Positions 18,849-27,333 of a DNA stretch of 64,000 nt are shown here, in pieces. The position numbers were made by a program, and so were the translations under genes. Numbering within the stretch: position 1 is the first letter of the stretch; each line of letters opens with the position of its first letter. This DNA comes from SHZL01 sp031362985 (GTDB taxonomy: Bacteria > Pseudomonadota > Gammaproteobacteria > Xanthomonadales > SZUA-36): contig JANLTO010000129.1 in assembly GCA_031362985.1 (NCBI GenBank), positions 25,112 through 89,111 of the forward strand, read 5' to 3'. The notes under the pieces are model-generated. The model saw only the letters and a list, made by a program, of their open reading frames with translations. It made no database searches and had not been told where the DNA came from.

Positions 18849-19172
18849 ATGACGTTTGTCGTCACTGAAAACTGTATCAAGTGCAAGTACATGGACTGCG
18901 TGGAAGTATGCCCGGTGGATTGCTTTCACGAGGGGCCTAACTTCCTGGTTATAGATCCGGAAGAATGCATTGACTGCACCTTGTGCGAACCTGAATGCCC
19001 CGCCGAGGCCATTTTCCCTGAGGATGACCTGCCTGGCGGCCAGGAACACTTTACCAAGCTGAACGCGGAATTGTCACTGCAGTGGCCGGTTATTACCCAA
19101 CGCAAAGAACCTCCTGCCGATGCCGCGGAATGGGATGGAAAAGAAGGCAAGCTGGACTTGCTGGAAAGATAA
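18849..19172 (+). CDS. fdxA: 7Fe ferredoxin FdxA
   Basis: 107-residue seven-iron ferredoxin of the Azotobacter ferredoxin I type, carrying one [3Fe-4S] and one [4Fe-4S] cluster. The sequence starts MTFVVTENCIKCKYMDC, has CVEVCPVDCF and CIDCTLCEPECP cluster-ligand motifs, and an acidic C-terminus. It is a soluble electron carrier; in pseudomonads and Azotobacter it is linked to redox regulation. An upstream in-frame ATG at 18804 lies within the tRNA 3' end and is rejected; the ATG at 18849 matches the family. It converges with bamC after 46 bp. Confidence 0.95.
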   Translation: MTFVVTENCIKCKYMDCVEVCPVDCFHEGPNFLVIDPEECIDCTLCEPECPAEAIFPEDDLPGGQEHFTKLNAELSLQWPVITQRKEPPADAAEWDGKEGKLDLLER

Positions 19173-19218
19173 TTAATGCACCCGGCACTGGATTGAACAC
19201 CCAGGGTCAAACAGGTCA

Positions 19219-19878
19219 TCAACCCAGGCGTTGCCCCAGAACTTCCAACAGGTGCTCGGAAGCATCCGGATCGGCATCAGACCCGTCTGCATTCTTGATA
19301 TAAACGCGGGTAGTTTCTCCTTCAGCCTGTGTCACAGCCTCGTAGCTCCCGCTGTAATTTGGTGGCTTATCCCGCCAGAATGCCATTTTCCCCCAAAATC
19401 TACCGAAAAATCCCTCGTCGGAGGCCTTGGGCGTATGGCGGTACTCAAAACTGTATCCGTTGTCGCCCAAGGTGCTTAATACAGACATCCCGCTGCGAGT
19501 GACGGCAAACCCGAGGCGGCGAAACACACTGGGCTGGGTATCCTTCACCTGCAGGTAAACGACCCCGGCGGACCAGCGCACTCCTGACCCTGTCTGCGCA
19601 TCAGTTGATGTGCTGTCAACGCGAGGTGGGAAGGCGCGAATCTCTTTTTGCGGCAAAGGTGCGGGCGGGCTGGTTATAAGGAGCGCACCGCTTGAAGATG
19701 GAACGGACAATCCCTCCGGCACGTTCAGTGCCGGTGACTCAACCGCATAATAATATTGCGGCAGCTTATTGTCGCGATGGAACATGCTGCACGAGGTCAG
19801 TGCAATGCACGAGAGCGCCAGCGGCATCACCACTGCAATTCTCAGAGCCACCGTTCCTGTAGTCAGCTGCAATTTCAT
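19219..19878 (-). CDS. bamC: Outer-membrane assembly lipoprotein BamC
   Basis: 219-residue lipoprotein of the BAM complex, which inserts beta-barrel proteins into the outer membrane. The signal peptide ends at LTSC with Cys30 as the likely lipidated residue; an unstructured segment that binds BamD in known BamC follows, then one helix-grip domain. It is shorter than E. coli BamC (344), which has two such domains, so one may be missing here. It lies directly downstream of dapA (66 bp), the conserved dapA-bamC arrangement. The call rests on position and lipoprotein architecture. Confidence 0.85.
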   Translation of the reverse strand: MKLQLTTGTVALRIAVVMPLALSCIALTSCSMFHRDNKLPQYYYAVESPALNVPEGLSVPSSSGALLITSPPAPLPQKEIRAFPPRVDSTSTDAQTGSGVRWSAGVVYLQVKDTQPSVFRRLGFAVTRSGMSVLSTLGDNGYSFEYRHTPKASDEGFFGRFWGKMAFWRDKPPNYSGSYEAVTQAEGETTRVYIKNADGSDADPDASEHLLEVLGQRLG

Positions 19879-19944
19879 TTCACATTTCCAATTTTCTTGA
19901 GGCAGGACGAGCCCGATAAAATCGGGTGACGCGCAGAACAGTTT

Positions 19945-20832
19945 TCAATGACCCGGCCTCAAAAGACCCAAATCGGACATGCAATCGCGCAACATTCCGC
20001 GAAATTCTTCCGACAGAGGGGTCAGGGGTAACCGCACAGTCGCTGCACACAAATTCATTTCATGCAGAGCCCATTTTACAGGAATTGGATTGGTTTCGAT
20101 CGTCATCAGTTCCAAAAGCCTGTACAAACGCCCTGATTCCGCCTCCGCTGCGTCCCAGTCGTGTAGTGCCGCGGCCTGGCAAATATCCCTGAATGCGCGT
20201 GGGACCACGTTCGCGGCCACGGAGATCACTCCACTGGCCCCGTGGCGCATGGCCTCAACGCACGTCTGGTCATCACCACTGAACAACACGAAATCATCGG
20301 TGCACAAGGGATTTAAAGCCCGCAGTCGCTCCAGGTGACCCACAGATTCCTTCAGACCAACGATGCGCTCATGTCCAGCCAACTGTCGCACCGTCGCAGG
20401 CAGCATGTCCACCGACGTTCGCGACGGAACATTGTACAGGATGATTGGCAATCCACCCTGGTCTGCCACAGCGCGGAAGTGCTCAACCAGCCCATGCTGG
20501 GTCGGGCGATTGTAATAAGGTGTAACCACCAGAGCTGCATCAGCGCCATGAGCAGCCGCCAGTTGCGTGTTGACAATGGTTCGATCCGTTGCCGGCGAAC
20601 CGGTACCCGCAATCACCGGGATACTTCCCGAAACCTGCTCTGCCACCGCATCCAGCAAGACCTCAAACTCGCCTGACCGCAATGTTGCGGACTCACCTGT
20701 CGTTCCGCCAATAACCAGCGCCTGGGTACCTGCTTCGAGCTGAAACGCCACCAGCGATGAAAGCGCAGCGAAGTCAATCGCTCCCGTTTCCGTGAACGGT
20801 GTTGCCAGCGCAACAATACTGCCTCTAATCAT
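19945..20832 (-). CDS. dapA: 4-hydroxy-tetrahydrodipicolinate synthase
   Basis: 295-residue TIM-barrel enzyme condensing pyruvate with aspartate semialdehyde in the lysine/diaminopimelate pathway. It begins MIRGSIVALATPF and has GGTTGES (pyruvate binding), VTPYYNRPTQ with the proton-relay tyrosine, and VGLKESVG with the Schiff-base lysine. The open frame extends 37 codons upstream without family similarity, so the ATG at 20832 is chosen. It precedes bamC and is divergent from bcp with a 110-bp shared upstream region. Confidence 0.96.
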   Translation of the reverse strand: MIRGSIVALATPFTETGAIDFAALSSLVAFQLEAGTQALVIGGTTGESATLRSGEFEVLLDAVAEQVSGSIPVIAGTGSPATDRTIVNTQLAAAHGADAALVVTPYYNRPTQHGLVEHFRAVADQGGLPIILYNVPSRTSVDMLPATVRQLAGHERIVGLKESVGHLERLRALNPLCTDDFVLFSGDDQTCVEAMRHGASGVISVAANVVPRAFRDICQAAALHDWDAAEAESGRLYRLLELMTIETNPIPVKWALHEMNLCAATVRLPLTPLSEEFRGMLRDCMSDLGLLRPGH

Positions 20833-20942
20833 GCAATCAGCCAATGAACGGGGACCGGCTGCATGGTACTTGCGGTACTCATGGCTGACAAGTATCCTGC
20901 CAAACAGAGCAGTAAAATCCCTACACTGGAACCTGGAGCTCA

Positions 20943-21410
20943 ATGGTCAGCATCGGCAAGAAGGTCACCAATTTCTCCGCACCCGCCACCGGCGACAGGA
21001 CGTTGTCACTGAAAGACTTCTCAGGCCACCATTTGGTCCTGTATTTTTACCCCAAAGACAATACTTCGGGATGCACCCTCGAAGGCGGCGATTTCCGCGA
21101 TGCCCACCCGAAATTCGTAAAGGCCGGCGCCAGAATCCTGGGCGTGTCCCGGGACAACATGAAAAGCCACGAAGGCTTCAAGTCCCAACAGGGATACTCG
21201 TTTGATCTGTTATCTGACGAAAAAGAATCCTTGTGCGAATTGTTTGACGTGATCCGGGAAAAGTCCTTGTATGGACGCAAATACCTGGGCATCGAGCGCA
21301 GCACGTTCCTGATTGACCGAAACGGCGTGCTGCGACAGGAATGGCGCAAGGTTCGGGTCAAGGGTCACGCCGATGAAGTGCTGCTAGCCGTCCAGCTGCT
21401 CCCCAAATAA
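20943..21410 (+). CDS. bcp: Peroxiredoxin of the Bcp/PrxQ family lacking the usual resolving cysteine
   Basis: 155-residue thiol peroxidase reducing hydrogen and organic peroxides. FYPKDNTSGCTLEGGDFRD contains the peroxidatic Cys44. In the atypical two-Cys Bcp proteins a resolving cysteine follows five residues later; here that position is Gly49, so this is a one-Cys-type member. Another cysteine occurs in ESLCELFDV around residue 99. A GGAG lies five bases before the ATG. The neighbouring phoH-like gene follows by 38 bp on the same strand. Confidence 0.92.
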   Translation: MVSIGKKVTNFSAPATGDRTLSLKDFSGHHLVLYFYPKDNTSGCTLEGGDFRDAHPKFVKAGARILGVSRDNMKSHEGFKSQQGYSFDLLSDEKESLCELFDVIREKSLYGRKYLGIERSTFLIDRNGVLRQEWRKVRVKGHADEVLLAVQLLPK

Positions 21411-21447
21411 CCCGCCCCCCTGAAAAACCATAAGGAATTGCCCGCCA

Positions 21448-22842
21448 ATGGGAAGTGAAAAACGCCTGTACATTCTCGATACCAATGTATTGATGCACGA
21501 CCCGACGGCCCTGTTCCGGTTTGAAGAGCACGATATTTTTCTGCCCATGATGGTTCTGGAAGAGCTGGATGCGGCAAAAAAAGGCCTGTCTGAAGTCGCA
21601 CGTAACGTGCGGCAAGTCAGTCGCTTCATTGATGAGATGATGCAGCGGCAAGAGGTAACAAATCTCGCAGGCGGCCTGGACCTGGTGGTCCCGGACGGCC
21701 TTGACCTGGCCAGAGGCAGCGGCAAGTTGTTCTTCCAAACCACCATGCCTGAAGCCCACTCCAGCCTGCTCCGGGATGGGTCGTTTGCCGACAATGAAAT
21801 TCTCAGCACAGCCATAGCTTTGCGAAAAACCAACCCGGAACAAAGCGTCATACTGGTTTCCAAGGACATTAACCTGCGAATAAAGGCAGCAATTCTTGGC
21901 GTACCTGCCGAAGATTATTTCAACGATCGCGCGCTGGATGACCTCAGCCTGCTCTACCGGGGAATGCGCAGCCATGGAGAAGATTTCTGGGACAACTACC
22001 CAGAACTTGAATCATGGAGCGAAGGTGGAAGAACGTTATACCGGTTTAACCTAAAGGACGAAAACGGCTGGTATCCCAACCAGTGTGTTTCCATCGGCGA
22101 GCAAAATGGGGTGGAGGCAATCGTCAAGGCGATAGACAAATCCTCGGTAAAGTTACAACTGGTAGACGACTATTACGAGGGTCACAAGAATGTCTGGGGC
22201 ATACACGCGCGCAATCGTGAACAGAATTTTGCCCTCAATCTGCTCATGGACCCGGACATCGATTTCGTGACCCTGATGGGAACCGCAGGCACCGGCAAAA
22301 CCCTTCTGACGCTGGCCGCTGGTCTGGCGCAGATCATGGATAAAAAGCGTTACAGCGAAATTATCGTAACCCGCGCCACCGTTTCCATTGGTGAAGACAT
22401 TGGATACCTTCCCGGAACTGAGGAAGAAAAGATGACGCCATGGATGGGGGCGTTGACCGACAATCTCGAAGTTCTGACCCAACCACAGGAAGGCGGTGAG
22501 TGGGGCCGGGCTGCCACCAACGACCTGTTAGCCAGCAAGGTGAAAATTCGCGCCATGAATTTTATGCGTGGACGGACTTTCCTGAATCGCTTCGTCATAA
22601 TCGACGAAGCCCAGAACATCACGCCCAAACAAATGAAGTCTCTTGTGACGCGTGCCGGTCCAGGCACAAAAATAGTGTGCCTCGGCAACGTGGAACAAAT
22701 CGACACACCTTATCTCACAGAAACCACCTCTGGCCTGACCTTTGCCGTTGACCGCTTCAAGGACTGGAAATACGCAGGACACATCACGCTGCGGCGCGGA
22801 GAACGATCACGGCTGGCAGATTTTGCCTCCGAAGCTCTCTAG
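21448..22842 (+). CDS. PIN-PhoH fusion ATPase (PhoH2/YlaK type)
   Basis: 464-residue protein with an N-terminal PIN nuclease domain (about residues 5-150; YILDTNVLMHD carries the first acidic residue) and a C-terminal PhoH ATPase domain (about 245-455). Walker A GTAGTGKT is at 278-285, Walker B is VIIDEAQN, and a GPGTKIVCLGNVEQID sensor follows. PhoH2 proteins have sequence-dependent RNA helicase/RNase activity in mycobacteria and some are paired with an antitoxin; none is visible here. No Pho box was seen upstream despite the family name. It follows bcp at 38 bp and may share its transcript. Confidence 0.92.
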   Translation: MGSEKRLYILDTNVLMHDPTALFRFEEHDIFLPMMVLEELDAAKKGLSEVARNVRQVSRFIDEMMQRQEVTNLAGGLDLVVPDGLDLARGSGKLFFQTTMPEAHSSLLRDGSFADNEILSTAIALRKTNPEQSVILVSKDINLRIKAAILGVPAEDYFNDRALDDLSLLYRGMRSHGEDFWDNYPELESWSEGGRTLYRFNLKDENGWYPNQCVSIGEQNGVEAIVKAIDKSSVKLQLVDDYYEGHKNVWGIHARNREQNFALNLLMDPDIDFVTLMGTAGTGKTLLTLAAGLAQIMDKKRYSEIIVTRATVSIGEDIGYLPGTEEEKMTPWMGALTDNLEVLTQPQEGGEWGRAATNDLLASKVKIRAMNFMRGRTFLNRFVIIDEAQNITPKQMKSLVTRAGPGTKIVCLGNVEQIDTPYLTETTSGLTFAVDRFKDWKYAGHITLRRGERSRLADFASEAL

Positions 22843-22968
22843 CCCCGGCACTCTGCAAGCCCACAGCTATGCAGGACTCATGACGGATGTTGCCACACAG
22901 TGATCAGGAGAATTTCAAACAGGGAGTTGCATTACCGGGCCAGCTAAACTGGCTGCGATTCGGCCGGA

Positions 22969-24156
22969 TCAGAACGCAAGGGTCCAGAACGCTTCCATTT
23001 CAAATTGCTGGTCAAGATAGTCTGTAGTCACACCGAGAACACTACCGCCAAACGCGTACTCCGGCGGAGCATAGGCGGCACTGAAGTTAAACTGACTGTT
23101 GGCCCCGGTGCGACGTGAATAGCCCACGGTAATCGCACTGTCCGCCAACTCGCTTTCCAAGGCCTGGCTGAGTATGGAAGATGTTGGAGAAGGTTGTGGG
23201 CGTGTGCTGAAATCAATGTACCATTGCTGGCTCAAGCCGTCGTTCCAGGTCCAACCCACGGAGTAAATTGTCAGGTCTTCCCAGTCAAACGAAGGGCTGG
23301 TGGAATCCCCGAGCAGTGACAGGAAACGGTTTGGCAGGAAACGGCTTGGAAAGGCATTGATGTCGCTATATACCACTCGCTCGACTGCCACGTTTATAGC
23401 GGATCTTTCGGTAACATTGAAGTCCAGACTGACGCTGGTGCGGGCCGGAATGTCCAGGTCTGCGGCGCTTGCGTAAACACCCCTGACTTGTGCGAATTCC
23501 TGCATATCAATACTGGACTGGTAACCTGCCTCAATAGCCAGGCCTGAAAACAATTCCTGTCGCAGCATCAATCGGACGCCGGTACCATTACCGGATTCCT
23601 GGTACGGGGAGTGACTTGTCGTCTGCCACAGCATGTCTTCAGGAGTGGTTGCCGCCAACATCCCCAGACCTGCAGCGCTGTACCTTTGATACGCGACAAC
23701 AGCTGCCACACCCAACACACTCGTGTCGGTCAACTCCTGCTCAACCCCGGGAGTAAAAAGCCTCCGTTCCAACATACTGCCCTGGAAAGGTGATGTGGAG
23801 AAAAACTCCGGTGATAGGTACTGGGACGATGTCTGCCAATCCATATCAATGAAAAAATACGTATCGGGATCGGCCTGCAAATCCTCTGCGAATTCCGGCA
23901 GGATCATGACATCGCTGTAACGCAACCAACTAATGTGTAGCGGCGTCGCATTTTCCGGGAGCATGTAGATGGGCGTCAATTCCTGCGCCAGGTATGCCTG
24001 CCACGGCCCCAACTCGAACCCCAACACATAGAAAGACGCGAGGCTTGTACCACCGGCTGAGTAGCTCATAACAGGCAAGCCAAACCCTTGCGCGCTGAGC
24101 GCACAGGGTGACAACCCCATCAGGATTGCAATCAAGCCGACAATTTTGGTTTGCAC
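22969..24156 (-). CDS. Predicted outer-membrane beta-barrel protein, function unknown
   Basis: About 395 residues; not assigned to a named family. A signal peptide (MQTKIVGLIAILMGLSPCALSAQ) precedes an early glycine/serine/tyrosine-rich region; alternating polar and hydrophobic strands continue to the end, where ...MEAFWTLAF supplies the terminal aromatic residue typical of BAM substrates. A similar overall look is seen in FadL/OmpP1-like transporters, but no specific FadL motif is clear. GTG codons at 24174, 24165 and 24156 are possible starts; 24156 gives the most compact signal peptide. It has its own sigma-70-type promoter and converges with the PhoH gene. Confidence 0.7.
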   Translation of the reverse strand: MQTKIVGLIAILMGLSPCALSAQGFGLPVMSYSAGGTSLASFYVLGFELGPWQAYLAQELTPIYMLPENATPLHISWLRYSDVMILPEFAEDLQADPDTYFFIDMDWQTSSQYLSPEFFSTSPFQGSMLERRLFTPGVEQELTDTSVLGVAAVVAYQRYSAAGLGMLAATTPEDMLWQTTSHSPYQESGNGTGVRLMLRQELFSGLAIEAGYQSSIDMQEFAQVRGVYASAADLDIPARTSVSLDFNVTERSAINVAVERVVYSDINAFPSRFLPNRFLSLLGDSTSPSFDWEDLTIYSVGWTWNDGLSQQWYIDFSTRPQPSPTSSILSQALESELADSAITVGYSRRTGANSQFNFSAAYAPPEYAFGGSVLGVTTDYLDQQFEMEAFWTLAF

Positions 24157-24198
24157 TTTGGGCACGTATAACACACTAATTCAAGTGATATGCGCGGA

Positions 24199-24227
24199 AA
24201 TATGGCAGGAATACAACACACTGTCAA
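24199..24227 (-). promoter_or_regulatory. Sigma-70-type promoter of the outer-membrane barrel gene
   Basis: On the minus strand a consensus TTGACA (24227-24222), a 17-bp spacer and CATATT (24204-24199). A transcript would begin near 24192, leaving a leader of about 18-36 nt. Confidence 0.7.
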
Positions 24228-24355
24228 CGGCCACCGCCAGATCTCGACATCAATTGCGGGGCCGCTGACCTCACTCAGGACAAGTTACTGATTTAAAAAG
24301 CTCTATGCAAGTCAGCCTACCGGATGCCCGACGCGTTGAACGCGTGTGCACAGAC

Positions 24356-24383
24356 TTGTTTCGGGGGGCAACGTTGCTAGAAT
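24356..24383 (+). promoter_or_regulatory. Probable thiD promoter
   Basis: TTGTTT (24356-24361), a 16-bp spacer and TAGAAT (24378-24383). The predicted transcript starts near 24390, giving a leader of only about 18 nt before the ATG at 24408. There is no room for a TPP riboswitch in that transcript. Confidence 0.5.
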
Positions 24384-24407
24384 GCAACACACCACATCAA
24401 CGTGCCA

Positions 24408-25232
24408 ATGCGTGCTCATATGCCGATAGAAAAAACTCCACATTTCGCCCTGACCATTGCCGGTTCGGACAGTTGCGGCGGGGCTGGAATCCAGGCCGAC
24501 ATAAAAACCTTCAGCGCTTTTGGCGTGTATGGCGCCAGTGTTGTCAGTGCAGTGACCGCGCAAAATACGCTGGGCGTTTCCGCAGTGGAACAAATCTCGG
24601 ACGCGACCCTGGTGGCACAGTTGCAAGCGGTGCTTGAAGACTTCCCAGTGCGGGCAGTGAAAACAGGCATGCTGCCGGGTAGCAGCGGGATTGAGCTGAT
24701 AGCTGACTTGCTTCGACCGCAAAAAAATGCCTTGGACCTGGTTGTCGACCCTGTGTTGACGGCAACCAGTGGGCGACAGCTCAGCAGTTCGCCTGCGCTA
24801 GCAGCGCTCCGGCAGCACCTCTTCCCCCTGGCGCGCCTGGTTACACCGAACATGGCCGAGGCCTGTGTTTTGACCGGAATTACCATTACCACCCTGGACG
24901 ACTTGGAAGCAGCCGGTCGTGTATTGCTGGGTTATGGCTGCACTGCAATCCTGATGAAAGGCGGACATCTTGCCAGCAGCGGGACACTCACGGATTTACT
25001 TATGACCGTTGGTAACACGACATCGTTTTCCCATCCTGCCCTGCCCGGACAATACCATGGCACCGGTTGCACCCTGTCCGCCGCAATTACAGCCGGACTG
25101 GCTTCGGGCAAAGCGCTTGAAGAAGCGGTGTCGGCCGGCATCGCCTATGTCCAGAAATGCCTGAAACACAGTCACCAACCGCTAAAGGGCTCAATTCGTC
25201 TGCTTGGATTCAGGCACCAAGGCGCTCAATGA
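24408..25232 (+). CDS. thiD: Hydroxymethylpyrimidine/phosphomethylpyrimidine kinase
   Basis: 274-residue ribokinase-family kinase phosphorylating HMP and HMP-P in thiamine synthesis. ALTIAGSDSCGGAGIQADIKTF near the N-terminus, VTAQNTLGV, and the C-terminal PGQYHGTGCTLSAAI containing the catalytic DG/GTGC-type motif identify it. Starts at GTG 24402, ATG 24408 or ATG 24420 are all possible and none has a good ribosome-binding site; 24408 is used. Its last 23 bp overlap the 3' end of the convergent isocitrate dehydrogenase gene. The usual partner thiE is not in the window. Confidence 0.95.
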   Translation: MRAHMPIEKTPHFALTIAGSDSCGGAGIQADIKTFSAFGVYGASVVSAVTAQNTLGVSAVEQISDATLVAQLQAVLEDFPVRAVKTGMLPGSSGIELIADLLRPQKNALDLVVDPVLTATSGRQLSSSPALAALRQHLFPLARLVTPNMAEACVLTGITITTLDDLEAAGRVLLGYGCTAILMKGGHLASSGTLTDLLMTVGNTTSFSHPALPGQYHGTGCTLSAAITAGLASGKALEEAVSAGIAYVQKCLKHSHQPLKGSIRLLGFRHQGAQ

Positions 25233-26220
25233 TGGCATCTGTAAACGTGCCACTCTGCCCCCTGCCACCAAGGTCAGGGGTGGTGCGGTCACCAGCGACT
25301 ATCGTATCGACAATAGCCCGGCGCAACGCGGTAGCCTTTTCCAGCATACCTAGGTGAGCCAGCATCATGGCGGCACCCAGCATCAGGGCACACGGGTTGG
25401 CAATGTTTTTCCCGGCAATATCCGGCGCCGAGCCGTGGACGGCCTCAAACATGGCGGCCTCAAGCCCTATGTTTGCACCTGGTGCCAACCCGAGGCCACC
25501 GACCAAACCGGCACACAGATCTGAAATAATGTCGCCAAAAAGGTTGGTGGTCACAATCACGTCGAAACGCCCGGGATCGAGCACGAGGTTCATGCAGGTC
25601 GCATCAACAATCATTTCTTCACTTTCAATATCCGGATAATCCTTCGCCACCTCCCGTGCGACGTCAAGGAATAGCCCGGATACTGCCTTTAGAATATTGG
25701 CTTTGTGTACCAGCGTAACCTTGTGCCTCTTTTCTCTTCGCGCCAGTTCAAAGGCATACCTCGCAACCCGCTCGGATCCCTTGCGCGTAATGACCATTTT
25801 TGACTCGGCGCGACTTCCGTCCTCACTGACATAGGCGTCTGCTGCGAGGTAAGCGCCCTCCGTATTTTCCCGCACGGTGATGATATCAACACCCTCGTAG
25901 CGCGATTTCGTTCCCGGAATGGAAAGCACGGGGCGCACATTGGCATACAGGTCAAACGTGGTTCTCAAGGACACATTGATGGAACGAAAGCCCTTGCCCA
26001 CCGGCGTGGTTAAAGGGCCCTTCAGGACTATCTTGTTGCTGCGCATTGAGTCCAGGGTCTTTTCCGGCAGGAGTTCGCCCTGGTGCTCCAAAGCGGCCAG
26101 TCCGGCTTCGACACATTGGTACTCAAGCCCGCAGTTCAAAGCATCCAGCACCCGCAACGTGCACTGCATGATTTCCGGGCCGATCCCGTCTCCATGTATT
26201 ACCGAGATAAGTTGTTTCAT
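25210..26220 (-). CDS. NAD-type isocitrate dehydrogenase (beta-decarboxylating dehydrogenase family)
   Basis: 336-residue member of the isocitrate/isopropylmalate dehydrogenase family. IHGDGIGPEI begins the protein; the substrate-binding loop region includes RSINVSLRTTFDLYANVRPV; metal-ligand NLFGDIISD and the cofactor segment FEAVHGSAPDIAGKNIANP follow. An Asp before IAGK-type segments and overall length point to NAD use, as in bacterial NAD-IDH and homoisocitrate dehydrogenases. An isopropylmalate dehydrogenase is less likely. An AAAGGA lies eight bases before the ATG. tusE ends 68 bp upstream on the same strand. Confidence 0.87.
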   Translation of the reverse strand: MKQLISVIHGDGIGPEIMQCTLRVLDALNCGLEYQCVEAGLAALEHQGELLPEKTLDSMRSNKIVLKGPLTTPVGKGFRSINVSLRTTFDLYANVRPVLSIPGTKSRYEGVDIITVRENTEGAYLAADAYVSEDGSRAESKMVITRKGSERVARYAFELARREKRHKVTLVHKANILKAVSGLFLDVAREVAKDYPDIESEEMIVDATCMNLVLDPGRFDVIVTTNLFGDIISDLCAGLVGGLGLAPGANIGLEAAMFEAVHGSAPDIAGKNIANPCALMLGAAMMLAHLGMLEKATALRRAIVDTIVAGDRTTPDLGGRGQSGTFTDAIIERLGA

Positions 26221-26288
26221 TGGTGGTTCCTTTGCAAAGCCGGTTGGCAGTAAGGGTTAAAGGCGGCCATGGCGCCCAACTGGAACAA

Positions 26289-26633
26289 TCAAACGCAACT
26301 AAGCGGACGAGGGAGTCCAGCATACCTGCACGCCTGGGTGGTTGGTCCCTGGGGGAAAAGCTGGTACAGGAACCGGCTTGTGCCCTTCTCGTCGCCCAAT
26401 TTTTTCCTGGTTTCGATAATCAGGGCACGCATGGGAGGTTCAATTTCAAAGCGTACAAAATAGTCCCGGAAAATCTCCAAAATTACCCAGTGCTCGGCAG
26501 TCAGGGAAACACCGTCTGCTATGGCCATGCGCTCCGCTACTTCCACGTCCCAGTCCTCGCCATTGATCAGGTAGCCTTTCGCATCCAGAGCCGCGAGCGT
26601 TCCGTCAGACAGGGTCAGCTGCGCTTTGTTCAT
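26289..26633 (-). CDS. tusE: TusE/DsrC-family sulfur carrier with two C-terminal cysteines
   Basis: 114-residue sulfur-relay protein. In TusE the penultimate cysteine accepts persulfide from TusBCD and passes it to MnmA for 2-thiouridine in tRNA. Conserved GYLINGEDW, EHWVILEIFRDYF, and the C-terminal ACRYAGLPRPLSCV are present. Two cysteines, at about 102 and 113 with ten residues between, match the CysB/CysA pair of DsrC; E. coli TusE has only the last one. The ATG at 26633 overlaps the tusB stop as ATGA and is chosen over a codon ten residues upstream. No dsr genes are nearby. Confidence 0.9.
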   Translation of the reverse strand: MNKAQLTLSDGTLAALDAKGYLINGEDWDVEVAERMAIADGVSLTAEHWVILEIFRDYFVRFEIEPPMRALIIETRKKLGDEKGTSRFLYQLFPQGPTTQACRYAGLPRPLSCV

Positions 26634-26965
26634 TTCCAGCTCAAGCACTGTCCATGCCGGCAAACGAGCTCAACCAGCCTCGCATCATCCACACGTTCCA
26701 CTCCTGAATTTCCCGCCAGCTGCGCCAAACCATGGGCCAGCAAGTCCGCTTCCAGGCAATACACCCGAACACCTGCTGCCAGCCACCTGTTTCCTCCAGG
26801 CTGGACCAGCTCGACTACGGCCGTATCCATCAATACGACGGAGTCACCGCTGGCGATGCAGGGCAGACAGTCTTCCAAGACGTCCCCGCTTGATCTCAGG
26901 ATAAGGTGCAGGCAACTGTCCTGGGGGCTCACCACTACGTCACCGGGATGAGAAAAGGAACTCAC
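26630..26965 (-). CDS. tusB: Sulfur-relay subunit TusB (DsrH family)
   Basis: 111-residue small subunit of the TusBCD (DsrEFH-like) hexamer. Sequence similarity is modest: CLHLILRSSGDVLEDCLPCIASGDSVVLMDTAV resembles the DsrH/TusB core. The GTG at 26965 overlaps the tusC stop as GTGA and is preferred over a GTG at 26986 inside tusC. Its position between tusC and tusE, both overlapping, makes the assignment firm even though TusB is poorly conserved. Confidence 0.85.
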   Translation of the reverse strand: MSSFSHPGDVVVSPQDSCLHLILRSSGDVLEDCLPCIASGDSVVLMDTAVVELVQPGGNRWLAAGVRVYCLEADLLAHGLAQLAGNSGVERVDDARLVELVCRHGQCLSWK

Positions 26966-27333
26966 AGGACCAACAGTCTTGCGCACTTCCGCCAGTCAAC
27001 CCGCATTTCTGCCTTAGTCCAGGCTTTCACCGGCAGTAGCGGGCCGGTTCCCAATCCCGACAAACATTCAAACCAGGCCGGCTCGACAAAGGCGCTCACC
27101 ATGGTCAGACCGGTAAGACTGGCCCAGCCGCGATACCCAACTGGCAGATTCGCAGTCCGTGCATCCCTTGCACCCGCCAACTGCAGGGCGGCATCCGCCA
27201 GGAAGTACAAGCGCAAAGGAGTTTCCAGCGCAGCTGCAACCAGCGCCACGTCGAGCTGGGAGCGGGCCGAGCGTTGCTGGTATGGCCCGGAACGGACCAC
27301 CAGGCCAATGACGGGCTTCGCATCACGGTTCAT
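26962..27333 (-). CDS. tusC: Sulfur-relay subunit TusC (DsrF family)
   Basis: 123-residue DsrE-fold subunit of TusBCD. A short N-terminus is followed by a Rossmann-like alpha/beta layout: VIGLVVRSGPYQQRSARSQLDVAL resembles the TusC N-terminus (RSxPY...A.EGLD). No catalytic cysteine is expected in this subunit. The start overlaps the tusD stop (TGATG) and the stop overlaps the tusB start, so all four tus genes are translationally chained. Confidence 0.87.
   Translation of the reverse strand: MNRDAKPVIGLVVRSGPYQQRSARSQLDVALVAAALETPLRLYFLADAALQLAGARDARTANLPVGYRGWASLTGLTMVSAFVEPAWFECLSGLGTGPLLPVKAWTKAEMRVDWRKCARLLVL

Noticed and set aside
22940..22955. Small hairpin GCCAG/CTGGC between the PhoH gene and the barrel gene as a terminator
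   Set aside because: Only five paired bases and no T-run on either strand.
24175..24401. Possible TPP riboswitch ahead of thiD
   Set aside because: No CUGAGA-type core was found, and the likely promoter leaves a leader of only about 18 nt.
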